DNA of 64,000 nt from NCBI GenBank assembly GCA_963667375.1, contig OY763323.1:1922001-1986000 (forward strand). Reading direction: 5' to 3'. The notes under the pieces are model-generated. The model was not told where the DNA came from. It saw nothing but the letters and a program-made list of their open reading frames with translations, and did not search any database. Positions 1 through 7,555 of the stretch are shown in pieces. Numbering within the stretch: the stretch's first letter is position 1; every line of letters starts with the position of its first letter. The DNA is from G963556115 sp963667375. Lineage in GTDB: Bacteria; Planctomycetota; SZUA-567. The position numbers and the translations under genes are program-made.

Positions 1-632
1 TTGCGGAGCATACGCTGTCGCAGACTGACCAGCCACAGCACACAAAACGCCAGAATTGCCAACAGACCAATCAGTCCTGTAGTATACACTCGTTGACGCG
101 TACGCAGGGCATTGTTGTGGATGTGTGTGGCATCGGTCTTGACTTCCAGCTGTAGTTTTGGCGTGTCTAGCACAATCCACTCATTGCTGGTTCTGTTGTT
201 TGACATGGAGATACCAAAGTGTCCCATGTGCATACCCATGCCTTGAGAGGTATCCATCATGTCTTCACTGACTTTCAGGTCATAGGTTTTTGTATAAATA
301 TTGGAAGATAAAGGTTGAGCTGCCGCTGCATTTATTGTACGCATAACCTGCAGTAACACTTTGCCTTTATCGTCCTTTAAAGTGAGCTGCACCAGCGGAG
401 TCTGGCTCATGGCATCGGAAAATACCATTTGCAGACGGTCTCGTAACAGCCGTTTACCACGTCTCAGTTCCGTTCTTAAAATCGACTGGGTAAACGCCGC
501 CATCATATCGGAATTCTGCAATTCAGACTGCTTCTGCTGGTGGTCAATCCAGCGAAGTTCATAAAAAGTCCAGTAGCCCATAAGGACTAGCAGGACAAGT
601 GAAACTAGAATTGGCGGCAGGTGGTTACGCAT
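1..632 (-). CDS. Sensor histidine kinase, N-terminal part (runs off the window)
   Basis: Reading the minus strand from the ATG at 630-632 gives 210 codons with no stop before the window edge. The product begins with a membrane segment (residues about 7-24). A periplasmic region of about 160 residues follows, then a second membrane segment (about 188-207) ending in positively charged residues. This is the usual input half of a two-component sensor kinase; the catalytic half lies outside the window, so the kinase call is inference. The periplasmic loop holds a Met/His cluster (GMGMHMGHFGISM), which would suit binding of copper or another soft metal. It lies downstream of the EF-hand gene on the same strand, with a terminator hairpin between them. 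The arrangement recalls zraP-zraSR. Confidence 0.6.
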   Translation of the reverse strand, partial: MRNHLPPILVSLVLLVLMGYWTFYELRWIDHQQKQSELQNSDMMAAFTQSILRTELRRGKRLLRDRLQMVFSDAMSQTPLVQLTLKDDKGKVLLQVMRTINAAAAQPLSSNIYTKTYDLKVSEDMMDTSQGMGMHMGHFGISMSNNRTSNEWIVLDTPKLQLEVKTDATHIHNNALRTRQRVYTTGLIGLLAILAFCVLWLVSLRQRMLR

Positions 633-670
633 AATATTTTATTATACCTGATGAGTAAATTTCGTGAAGA

Positions 671-724
671 AGAAAAAGGTATCCCGGAAAGATTACAGAT
701 CTGCTCTGGCTTTCCGGGATACCT
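671..724 (-). terminator. Rho-independent terminator between the EF-hand gene and the kinase
   Basis: A perfect 15-bp inverted repeat (677-691 with 710-724, core ATCCCGGAAAG) has an 18-nt loop. On the minus strand it is followed by a run of T (671-677). It lies 35 bp after the EF-hand gene stop and 39 bp before the kinase start, so it should reduce read-through into the kinase. Confidence 0.8.
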
Positions 725-758
725 GTGACAGGTCATTATTCAGGTTTATACCTTAGTG

Positions 759-1190
759 TTATTCGGTCTTAGGTTCTACTTTTTCGGTGTTGGGGGTGCT
801 TTTAAAGTTATCGCACATTCCATCGCCGTCCTTATCAATGAACTTCCTTTGACGGGGTGTATCATTATTCCCTTTAGCTTCAATGTAAGGACAGTTCTGG
901 TGTCTTGGGGCAAAATCACATCTGCCGTCATCGTCTTTATCTACGGCTTTCCCCCGCACTGTAGAACAATCGTTGGTGCGATTGAACCTGCAGCCGCCAC
1001 GAGAATGTCGGCCTCGCATCATTCCGGCGCCATAATTGTCGCACATCCCATCACCGTCATTGTCGGTAAAATTTCTGTGCATCATCCCCCGACCCGGTCT
1101 CATACCCATTCCATAACCTGCCTCATCAGCCCAGACTATACCTGTAAAAATCAGTGCTACCACAGCAATAACTCCTAATAGACGCATCAT
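759..1190 (-). CDS. Secreted EF-hand-like calcium/metal-binding protein
   Basis: A 143-residue protein with a signal peptide (hydrophobic residues 3-19, probable cleavage after VWA). Three loops of the form D-x-D-x-D-G-x-C-D occur: DNDGDGMCDN (about 43-52), DKDDDGRCDF and DKDGDGMCDN. These are EF-hand-like calcium loops in which a Cys sits near the end of each. The N-terminal part after cleavage is rich in Gly, Met and Arg. AGGAG lies 6-7 nt before the ATG at 1188-1190. It has its own sigma-54-like promoter and terminator and is followed by a membrane sensor kinase, so a role as a periplasmic metal-stress accessory protein, like ZraP in arrangement but not in sequence, is a reasonable inference. 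Its exact function is unknown. Confidence 0.75.
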   Translation of the reverse strand: MMRLLGVIAVVALIFTGIVWADEAGYGMGMRPGRGMMHRNFTDNDGDGMCDNYGAGMMRGRHSRGGCRFNRTNDCSTVRGKAVDKDDDGRCDFAPRHQNCPYIEAKGNNDTPRQRKFIDKDGDGMCDNFKSTPNTEKVEPKTE

Positions 1191-1250
1191 AATTTTCTCC
1201 TTTAAAGAAAGCGGTAAAAAGTTCTATTTATTAACGACAAAATTATGATA

Positions 1251-1265
1251 ACAATATCTGTGCCA
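1251..1265 (-). promoter_or_regulatory. Sigma-54-type promoter of the EF-hand gene
   Basis: The minus strand reads TGGCACAGATATTGT. It matches the -24/-12 consensus TGGCACG-N4-TTGC with correct spacing; the main departure is T for C at the end of the -12 box. Transcription would start about 50 nt before the ATG at 1190. Confidence 0.65.
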
Positions 1266-1308
1266 GATAGTAACATATTGATATATAATAAGATATGGGT
1301 TTGCTGTG

Positions 1309-1334
1309 CTGCGCAAAAGTTGCGCAGTGCGCAA
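1309..1334 (-). promoter_or_regulatory. Triple TGCGCA activator site (candidate UAS)
   Basis: Three copies of TGCGCA (1310-1315, 1321-1326, 1328-1333) form two overlapping palindromes: CTGCGCA-N5-TGCGCAG and TTGCGCA-G-TGCGCAA. They lie 45-80 bp upstream of the sigma-54-like promoter, where NtrC-family activators bind. The activator itself is not identified. Confidence 0.6.
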
Positions 1335-1340
1335 GATTTG

Positions 1341-2218
1341 TTTTAAGTTTTAATGGATATTACACAAAAACGGAGAATACTGCTGATTATTGCGGTAACT
1401 GGTGGAATTTTAACCAAGCATTTAAAAAACCAAAGGTGCGCATTAAAAATTCTTTTTATCATGGAATATAGAAAACATTTATCTTGCGTAATGTCTATGG
1501 AGATCAATGTATTACTATTACTTTATTCTTCACTATTAATATGTTTTTTTTGTGTCTATAAATATTTTTTCTAAATTATCAGATTAAGCGCTCTTTTCTT
1601 TGATACCAGGTGAATACTTTCTTGTGTTTGAATTGATAGACTACATTAAAAACATTACATAATTATATTTGACTGTAAATAGTCGTCAGATATTATTATA
1701 AGTTGAATTCTGATAGTTAATAATTATAGAAGGTTTTTTAGATAAGCAATTATTAGTTGTGTGATAAGTTAATATAGAGCGTTTTGTTTTGTTATGAAAT
1801 AATAATAGGTGTATTTATAATATTTCGGTAAAGCCAGATTGGGTAAGCCCAAGCCGCTTTTATATTTAATAGTTGTGTTATTGTAAGATTTATACTAAGT
1901 TTATTATTTTCTTTTTGTAAAAACCAATTTGACTGGTTATTATCTGCGTATTCTGCAAAAATGAAAGCAGTTTGCTTGAGGGATTATCCGCCAAAATTAA
2001 GACATTTCTAGAGGTTAATTAGTTCAAATCTTCTTTTACAACTGATATTATAATAATTGGCATCGCTTATTTAACGTTAATTTTCACGTGAAGTAGGATG
2101 AGTTGTTCAGCATAATTTTATTCTAGTGTGTTACTGCAATGATAATATGTTATGTATTTAATAATACTTAACTTTAGATTTTAAAATTTTAGATAATGAG
2201 TACCTCGAGGAAAGTACA
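1341..2218. other. AT-rich intergenic region, no gene recognised
   Basis: About 880 bp of very AT-rich sequence. A 73-codon frame at 1353-1574 has no ribosome site and no recognisable content, so I do not call it. The last bases (ATGAGTACCTCGAGGAAAGTACA) include the AGGAAA ribosome site of the dehydrogenase. Confidence 0.5.
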
Positions 2219-3313
2219 ATGATTAAGACATTTATTTCACCAAGTAATTATGTTCAAGGTCCAAATGTTATAAAAGATCTGGCTCACTATATCGAAAAGT
2301 TTGGTGATGTTGCAGTAATGGTTGCAACAGACAAAGGCAGAGGACGAGTTCAGGATAAAATTGATGAAGGTTTGGCAAACTCAAATTTGAAGATGGTATA
2401 TGCGGGGTTCAATAATGAATGTACAGAGAGTGAAGCCCAGAGAATTGCTGATATTCTCAGGAAAGAGAATGCTAGCACTGTTATCGGTCTCGGTGGAGGA
2501 AAGGCAATGGATACAGCAAAAGCTGCAGGTCATTATTATGACTGTAAAATCGCATGCGTTGCTACGATTGCTGCGACCGACGCGCCATGTAGCCACACCG
2601 CAGTGCTTTATAATGAAGATGGAAGTTTTGACAAGTATCTACCAAATAAGTCCAGCCCTGATCTTGTAATGGTTGACACGGCGGTTGTTGCTAAAGCGCC
2701 AACCAGGTTGCTTGTGGCAGGAATAGGTGATGCGCTTTCTACATACTTCGAGGCGCGTTCATGTTTAAGAGCTAATGCAGATAATAATACTAACAAAGGT
2801 AAAGCCACCCTTACTGGGATGATGATTGCCGAGACTTGCTACAATGCAATTCTTGAGGATAGTGTCAAGGCTATTGCTGCATCTGAGATGAATGTTGCGA
2901 CGCCGGCTCTTGATAATATTGTTGAAGCAAATACTCTTCTTAGTGGTGTTGGGTTTGAAAGTGCCGGTCTTGCTGCTGCTCATGCGATTCATAATGGCCT
3001 TACCGCTCTTGAAGAGTGCCATCACTACTACCATGGGGAGAAGGTAGCATTTGGTACTATTGTACACTTGATACTTGAAAATGCTCCAACTGCAGAATTA
3101 GATGAAGTACTAAGTTTTTGTAAAAGGATAGGTCTGCCAACATCTCTAGGAGATCTTGGAGTAACTGTGATTAAGGAAGAGGAGATCAGAAAGGTTGCTG
3201 CTCTTGCCTGCGCTCCTGGTGAAACTATCTATAATATGCCTTTTGAAATAACCGAAGAAATGGTCTATGCGGCAATCTTGACTGCTGACAAGATTGGCTC
3301 TGAATATCAGTAG
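2219..3313 (+). CDS. Glycerol dehydrogenase-family NAD-dependent alcohol dehydrogenase
   Basis: A 364-residue protein of the iron/zinc alcohol dehydrogenase superfamily, closest in pattern to GldA. The nucleotide-binding GGGKAMDTAK stands at 92-101, and ATDAPCSHTAV follows at about 120. The metal ligands expected in GldA are visible: D171 in GIGDALSTYFEA, H255 in AHAIHNGL and H272 in YHGEKVAFG. Its length is normal for the family. AGGAAA lies 6-7 nt before the ATG. In the family it oxidises glycerol or reduces small hydroxy-aldehydes and ketones in the cytoplasm. Next to fucose isomerase and a sugar transporter it might reduce an aldehyde or ketone made during deoxy-sugar breakdown, such as lactaldehyde. 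That substrate is inference; E. coli uses the unrelated-group enzyme FucO for it. Confidence 0.85.
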   Translation: MIKTFISPSNYVQGPNVIKDLAHYIEKFGDVAVMVATDKGRGRVQDKIDEGLANSNLKMVYAGFNNECTESEAQRIADILRKENASTVIGLGGGKAMDTAKAAGHYYDCKIACVATIAATDAPCSHTAVLYNEDGSFDKYLPNKSSPDLVMVDTAVVAKAPTRLLVAGIGDALSTYFEARSCLRANADNNTNKGKATLTGMMIAETCYNAILEDSVKAIAASEMNVATPALDNIVEANTLLSGVGFESAGLAAAHAIHNGLTALEECHHYYHGEKVAFGTIVHLILENAPTAELDEVLSFCKRIGLPTSLGDLGVTVIKEEEIRKVAALACAPGETIYNMPFEITEEMVYAAILTADKIGSEYQ

Positions 3314-3349
3314 GGAAATATTATTGATGACATGTTTCTGGGGACGAAG

Positions 3350-3388
3350 GAGTTATTCATTCTTGTGAATGGATAACTCACTTTTAAT
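3350..3388 (+). terminator. Terminator after the dehydrogenase
   Basis: The inverted repeat GAGTTATTCATTC (3350-3362) pairs with 3367-3379 with one G-T pair, has a 4-nt loop and is followed by ACTTTTAATCT. It lies 37 bp after the stop codon. The T run is short, so efficiency is uncertain. Confidence 0.5.
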
Positions 3389-3538
3389 CTCAGATAGTGT
3401 TTTATGAAGAGCTAAAATCCAACCGTAAATAGTGAAGGCAAGCCCATAATATCCGTAGATATTATAGAAATTACAAAAGTAGATATCCCTGATACTATAC
3501 AAGCAGATGTACTCAAACAATTCCTTGATAGTTGGAGT

Positions 3539-4735
3539 TTATTCTTCATTATTGGATGAATGAGCTCGTAGATTTAATTGTGGTTCACGGAAAAATCTAT
3601 CAATTATATTCAAGCAACCTCCAAGGCCTCGCTCATCTTCAGTCTGCTGGGCAAGTGCTATCGTAGGTTTAAGAGGAATATAATCTTCTATACTCTGATT
3701 TATAGATTTTGTAATACTTTTGAAAAGGACACTCTCTTCACAATTACTGATTCCTTCAATTATCAGGTGAGAAATATCAAATAATTTTATTACATTAGCG
3801 AGGCAACGTCCAAGAATATTGCCAGCATCTTCCAGGATACCGACACTTACTTTATCACCATCTAAAGCTAGTTGTAGAATTTCAAGAAATTGTTTTTTGA
3901 TTCCTGTTTGTTTGTAATAGGCATTAGTAATCGCTGCCCTTGAGCAAAAATCTTCTAACTTGGTCTTATTTTTATTACTTGATATCGTCGAAGTAAGATT
4001 TGTCATGGTAAAACCAATATAGCCTGAGTTGCCATGCTCTCCTTCATAGAAGTTATCATTAATTACTGGTGCCATACCTATTCCTGTGCGCATTCTAATA
4101 AAAATAAAACTCTTTATACTATCCTTTAAATACTTCTTCTCTGTTAGTGCTAGTAGATTTACATTCTTTAGAATATACGTTGGAAATTTTAAACGTTCCT
4201 CTAAAAGTTTACTTATTGGAAGATTACTAAGTTTGGGAAGTCGTGAAAGAGAAACAATTACCTGAGTAGAGAGATTTATGGTTCCAGGCACCCCAAGTCC
4301 AATACCGATTATTTTTTCGCGAGGTATTTTACTGGTTATAATACTGCTATTGATCTCCTGGGTCATTGAGTCCAGAAGTTCTTCTGTATCCCACTCGGGG
4401 CTTACATCCCAAGCGTGAGAAACCACTGTTTCACCAACTAAATTAGAGATTACAAGATGAACAGAAGGAACCTCCATATCAATGCCAATCGCATAATGGG
4501 CGTTTTTATTAAAGGAAAACAATGCTGCTTGTCTACCTCCAAAAGATTTTGAAAGACCTGACTTATTGACTAATTCTGAATCTAACAACTCGTTTAGCAG
4601 CTTCAAAACTGTTGGGCGACTCAGATGTGTTTGGCGAACAATACCTTCTGTGGTAATGCTGTCATAGCTCATAATAGTATCAAGAACCAAGAATCTATTT
4701 GCTTTTTTTATTGTTGAGGAGTTGTTTGCTCTCAT
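3539..4735 (-). CDS. ROK-family transcriptional regulator
   Basis: 398 residues. An N-terminal winged helix (about 13-65, including ITTEGIVRQTHLSRPTVLKLLNEL) is followed by a ROK domain beginning at IGIDMEVPSVHLVISNL (about 83) with GIGLGVPGTI (about 143). ROK proteins are NagC/XylR-type repressors whose sugar-kinase-like domain senses a sugar. Oddly, the Cys-rich zinc motif normally found after HxxxxG in this family (CxCGxxGCxE) is not visible; the region reads KTKLEDFCSRAAITNAY. It is transcribed divergently from the ABC transporter and fucose isomerase genes, so it is the likely local regulator. The ATG at 4733-4735 was kept; its ribosome site is weak. Confidence 0.85.
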   Translation of the reverse strand: MRANNSSTIKKANRFLVLDTIMSYDSITTEGIVRQTHLSRPTVLKLLNELLDSELVNKSGLSKSFGGRQAALFSFNKNAHYAIGIDMEVPSVHLVISNLVGETVVSHAWDVSPEWDTEELLDSMTQEINSSIITSKIPREKIIGIGLGVPGTINLSTQVIVSLSRLPKLSNLPISKLLEERLKFPTYILKNVNLLALTEKKYLKDSIKSFIFIRMRTGIGMAPVINDNFYEGEHGNSGYIGFTMTNLTSTISSNKNKTKLEDFCSRAAITNAYYKQTGIKKQFLEILQLALDGDKVSVGILEDAGNILGRCLANVIKLFDISHLIIEGISNCEESVLFKSITKSINQSIEDYIPLKPTIALAQQTEDERGLGGCLNIIDRFFREPQLNLRAHSSNNEE

Positions 4736-5452
4736 AACATTATTACCTTACTCTGTACTATAATTAACACTGTTTTTATGTCTAAAACAAGATAGGTTTA
4801 TTTTTTTGACCAGTTATTGTTTGATACTGTTTGCTATATTATACATTTAATTTGGAGAAAACAAATGTTTTTTAAAGGTGTTTTCTAAAATAGATTTACG
4901 AAATGTCATTTGATCTGGTGTATAAAACTTTATATAGTGCAATTGTATATATTTATAACGCAAATACAAAAGCAAAGTAGTTTATTAATTTATTTATTTA
5001 AATAATTTTGTAAAACAGGTTGACTAAAGTAATTCGGATGGTAGTATGCATATATAAGATCTTATAATACCTATTAGAATAGCGAATAATTATGGATATA
5101 TAAGATTTTATACATTGAAGTGCCAAATATAGTCGAGGAAGGTGTTCTTCGATTGAAGTAGTTATATTTGTGTATTAAATAATTGTGTGTTGTCTAAATA
5201 TTAATTGAGCAATTGTTACATTAATTAATTGTAATTCGGAGTTTTTACCTCGAATTATTTTTTTATAGTATGACTTTAAAGATCAAAAGCAAAAATATTG
5301 CATCAATTATAATTCAAAGAAATTTTTTATTAACAATATTATAACTGTAATAAACTGTTAGCTATTTTTGTGATGTGTATTTGTGTAATTATTGTATTTC
5401 TCAAGTTGGGAAGTATGCGTGTTTTTGTTTGTTTGTTCTCAAGGAGATTTTA
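4736..5452. other. Divergent control region between ROK regulator and ABC operon
   Basis: About 700 bp of AT-rich DNA without a credible gene. It must hold the promoters of both the ROK gene and the transporter operon. The two copies of TATAAGATYTTATA at 5053-5066 and 5099-5112 are the only clear symmetric elements. A hairpin-like TCGAGGAAggtgTTCTTCGA lies near 5133-5153. Confidence 0.5.
5053..5112. promoter_or_regulatory. Paired palindromes, candidate ROK operators
   Basis: TATAAGATCTTATA (5053-5066) is a perfect 14-bp palindrome, and TATAAGATTTTATA (5099-5112) repeats it with one change. They are 46 bp apart, between the ROK regulator and its presumed target operon. Binding by the ROK protein is inferred from position only; AT-rich palindromes can arise by chance here. 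Confidence 0.35.
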
Positions 5453-6457
5453 ATGAAAAAGTTACTTTTACTGGCAGTTCTTTTTTTGTTGACTCTAAAT
5501 ATTACTATGCTTTCAACTGTATGTAATGCTGCAGAGAAGAAGAAATTGGTGGTTGGACTTTCGTGGAATGAAAAAGTCCATCCACTTATCCAGGCATGGC
5601 AAGATTACATGATAGAATATGGTGAAGAGTATGGAAAAGAAAATGGTATTGAATTTAAGTGGGTAATAAATGTTGCGGACTCAGACCCAATACAGCAGGC
5701 ATCAAATATTGATGACTTAATTGCTTTAGGTGTTGATGTCATTATTGCCCGCCCGCATGATGCTGCATCTATAGGCGCTTCAATTCGCGCTGCTCATGAA
5801 GCTGATATCCCATTTATTACCTTTGACCGCACATCTTCAACAGTTAAACCTGATGCCCATGTAGGTGCGGATAGTTTGAATCAGGCAATATCTACAGCTG
5901 AAGAGTTTGCTAAAATACTTAAAAAGAACGGCGTTGACGGCAAAGTTATTGAACTTATGGGTGATTTACGAGATGCTAATGCAGTACAGCGTTCTGATGG
6001 TTGGCATAAGGTCGAAGATGCTGGCGCACCATGGAAAACTATTGTTCAGGTTCCTACAGAGTGGAATCCTGAAAAATTCCGCAGTGGTACTGCAAATGCT
6101 TTAGAAGCACACCCGGAAGCAAATGCAATATTTGTTGCAAGTGACTTTTGTTTCTCTGCTGTTGAATCAGCACTTGAATCAGCTGGAAGATTGTACCCTG
6201 TGGGAGACCCAAAGCATGTATGGATTGCTGTACAGGATATAAACCCTCCAGGATATACTGCTATGAAGAAGGGGTATATCGATGTTGGTACAACTTATGA
6301 CGCATATTATCACGCTCGCGAATTGATAAAAGTTCTTGGTATGATCGCTAAAGGTGAAAAGCTTAATGGTGAATCCTTCCTGGTTGCTGGACGTGTAGCC
6401 ACTCCTGAAAATGTTGACACATTGAAAAACCTCTGGTCAAAACCTGCAGAAAAATAA
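5453..6457 (+). CDS. Sugar ABC transporter periplasmic substrate-binding protein
   Basis: 334 residues from the ATG at 5453, chosen because AAGGAG lies 7 nt upstream and a signal peptide starts there; an upstream in-frame ATG at 5375 would hide it. The hydrophobic stretch at 4-22 ends near VCNA-AEKK. The mature protein is a type I (RbsB-like) sugar-binding fold: LVVGLSWNEKVHPLIQAW at the start, IIARPHDAASIGASIRAA and PFITFDRTS in the middle. It would capture a monosaccharide in the periplasm for the two permeases and ATPase that follow. The substrate cannot be read from the sequence. The downstream fucose isomerase suggests L-fucose or a related sugar such as D-arabinose. Confidence 0.85.
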   Translation: MKKLLLLAVLFLLTLNITMLSTVCNAAEKKKLVVGLSWNEKVHPLIQAWQDYMIEYGEEYGKENGIEFKWVINVADSDPIQQASNIDDLIALGVDVIIARPHDAASIGASIRAAHEADIPFITFDRTSSTVKPDAHVGADSLNQAISTAEEFAKILKKNGVDGKVIELMGDLRDANAVQRSDGWHKVEDAGAPWKTIVQVPTEWNPEKFRSGTANALEAHPEANAIFVASDFCFSAVESALESAGRLYPVGDPKHVWIAVQDINPPGYTAMKKGYIDVGTTYDAYYHARELIKVLGMIAKGEKLNGESFLVAGRVATPENVDTLKNLWSKPAEK

Positions 6458-6468
6458 TTAGTTAACTT

Positions 6469-6514
6469 GAGATTTACGGAGGACTCACCACCTGTGAGTT
6501 ATTCCGTAAATCTC
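6469..6514 (+). promoter_or_regulatory. Intercistronic hairpin after the binding-protein gene
   Basis: GAGATTTACGGA (6469-6480) pairs perfectly with 6503-6514, and an inner ACTCAC/GTGAGT stem extends it. No T run follows. Such hairpins between a binding-protein gene and its permease commonly protect the upstream mRNA, giving more binding protein than permease. That role is inferred. Confidence 0.55.
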
Positions 6515-6575
6515 ACTTATTGAAAATATTCTTAAAATGCTGAGTAAGCATTTGAAGTGATTTTAAAAGTTCTGT

Positions 6576-7544
6576 ATGAAAGAAAATTATATGATCACTA
6601 CACCATGCATGAGTCGAACCGGCAATTTTCTTCTAAAGTATAGCGCAGTTATCTTATTTGTTGTTGTGCTTGTCATTATTAGTTTTGTCTCTCCACATTT
6701 TTTCTCATTTCGTAACGTTATGAACGTGTTAAACCAAGCATCGGCATTGGGCATTTTAGCCATTGGTATTACAGCTGTCTTTATAACTGGCGGAATAGAT
6801 TTATCAATGCCACCGGTGATGGCATTGAGTTGTATTCTTGCCGCATTAGCAATGTATAGTGGCGCAAGTGCTCCAGTAGCTATCTTGATTGCACTTAGCG
6901 TAGGTTGTTTTTTAGGGTTTCTAAATGGGTATGCAATAGCATATTTAAGAATGATTCCATTTGTTGTAACCCTCTCTATACAGGTTATGACTATGGGACT
7001 ATGCGTTCTGTTGACAAGTAAATTGAGTGTTCCGATTGCGAATGAAGCTTATCTTAATTTATTCAGTGGGAAGATAATGAAGGTACCGGTATCGGTATTT
7101 TATTTAGTAGGAGTAATTATCGTCTCCGCACTTTTAGCAAGAAAAAGTATCTATGCCCGTTGGGTGTACGCAGTAGGTGTAAATGTTGAAACTGCCAAGA
7201 TATCTGGTATTCCAACAAAGAAAGTTCTGTTAGGAGTTTATATCTGGTCTGGGTTACTTTGTGGTGTTGCGTCTTTGATAATATCTAGTCGATTGGCTTC
7301 AGCATCTGCTACAATCGGACAGGAAGGTCTGGTATTGAATATTGTTAGTGCTGCTGTTGTTGGTGGTGTTAGTCCTATGGGTGGCTATGGTAGCCCTCTT
7401 GGAGCAGTATTTGGGGCACTGGTAGTAACATTTATAAGTAATTGCATGAATATGATGCAAGTATCATATTTTACAACATTAATAGTGAAGGGCGCTGTAA
7501 TTATCCTCTTTGTTGCCCTTGATTCATTTCGTCATAGAAGATAG
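6576..7544 (+). CDS. Sugar ABC transporter permease (first)
   Basis: 322 residues with about eight to ten membrane segments and the RbsC-type signature GIDLSMPPVMALS (about 81), followed by FLGFLNGYAIAYLRMIPFVVTL. The C-terminal part has SRLASASATIGQEGLVLNIVSAAVVGG, which couples to the ATPase in this family. The ATG at 6576 has no clear ribosome site; the ATG at 6591 is an alternative. The stop overlaps the start region of the ATPase gene, so these are translated together. It would pair with the second permease at 9066 as a heterodimer, as in galactofuranose-type importers that have two permeases. Confidence 0.85.
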   Translation: MKENYMITTPCMSRTGNFLLKYSAVILFVVVLVIISFVSPHFFSFRNVMNVLNQASALGILAIGITAVFITGGIDLSMPPVMALSCILAALAMYSGASAPVAILIALSVGCFLGFLNGYAIAYLRMIPFVVTLSIQVMTMGLCVLLTSKLSVPIANEAYLNLFSGKIMKVPVSVFYLVGVIIVSALLARKSIYARWVYAVGVNVETAKISGIPTKKVLLGVYIWSGLLCGVASLIISSRLASASATIGQEGLVLNIVSAAVVGGVSPMGGYGSPLGAVFGALVVTFISNCMNMMQVSYFTTLIVKGAVIILFVALDSFRHRR

Positions 7545-7555
7545 TGAGGAGAGAT

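Noticed and set aside
756..1178. 140-codon plus-strand frame over the EF-hand gene
   Set aside because: It is antisense to a gene with a signal peptide, calcium loops, promoter and terminator, so it is a shadow.
1353..1574. 73-codon open frame in the AT-rich gap
   Set aside because: No ribosome site, low-complexity composition and no recognisable motif.
3431..3541. Stop-free stretch reading VDIIEITKVDIPDTIQADV before the ROK gene end
   Set aside because: It has no start codon and is short; a lost gene end is possible but cannot be supported.
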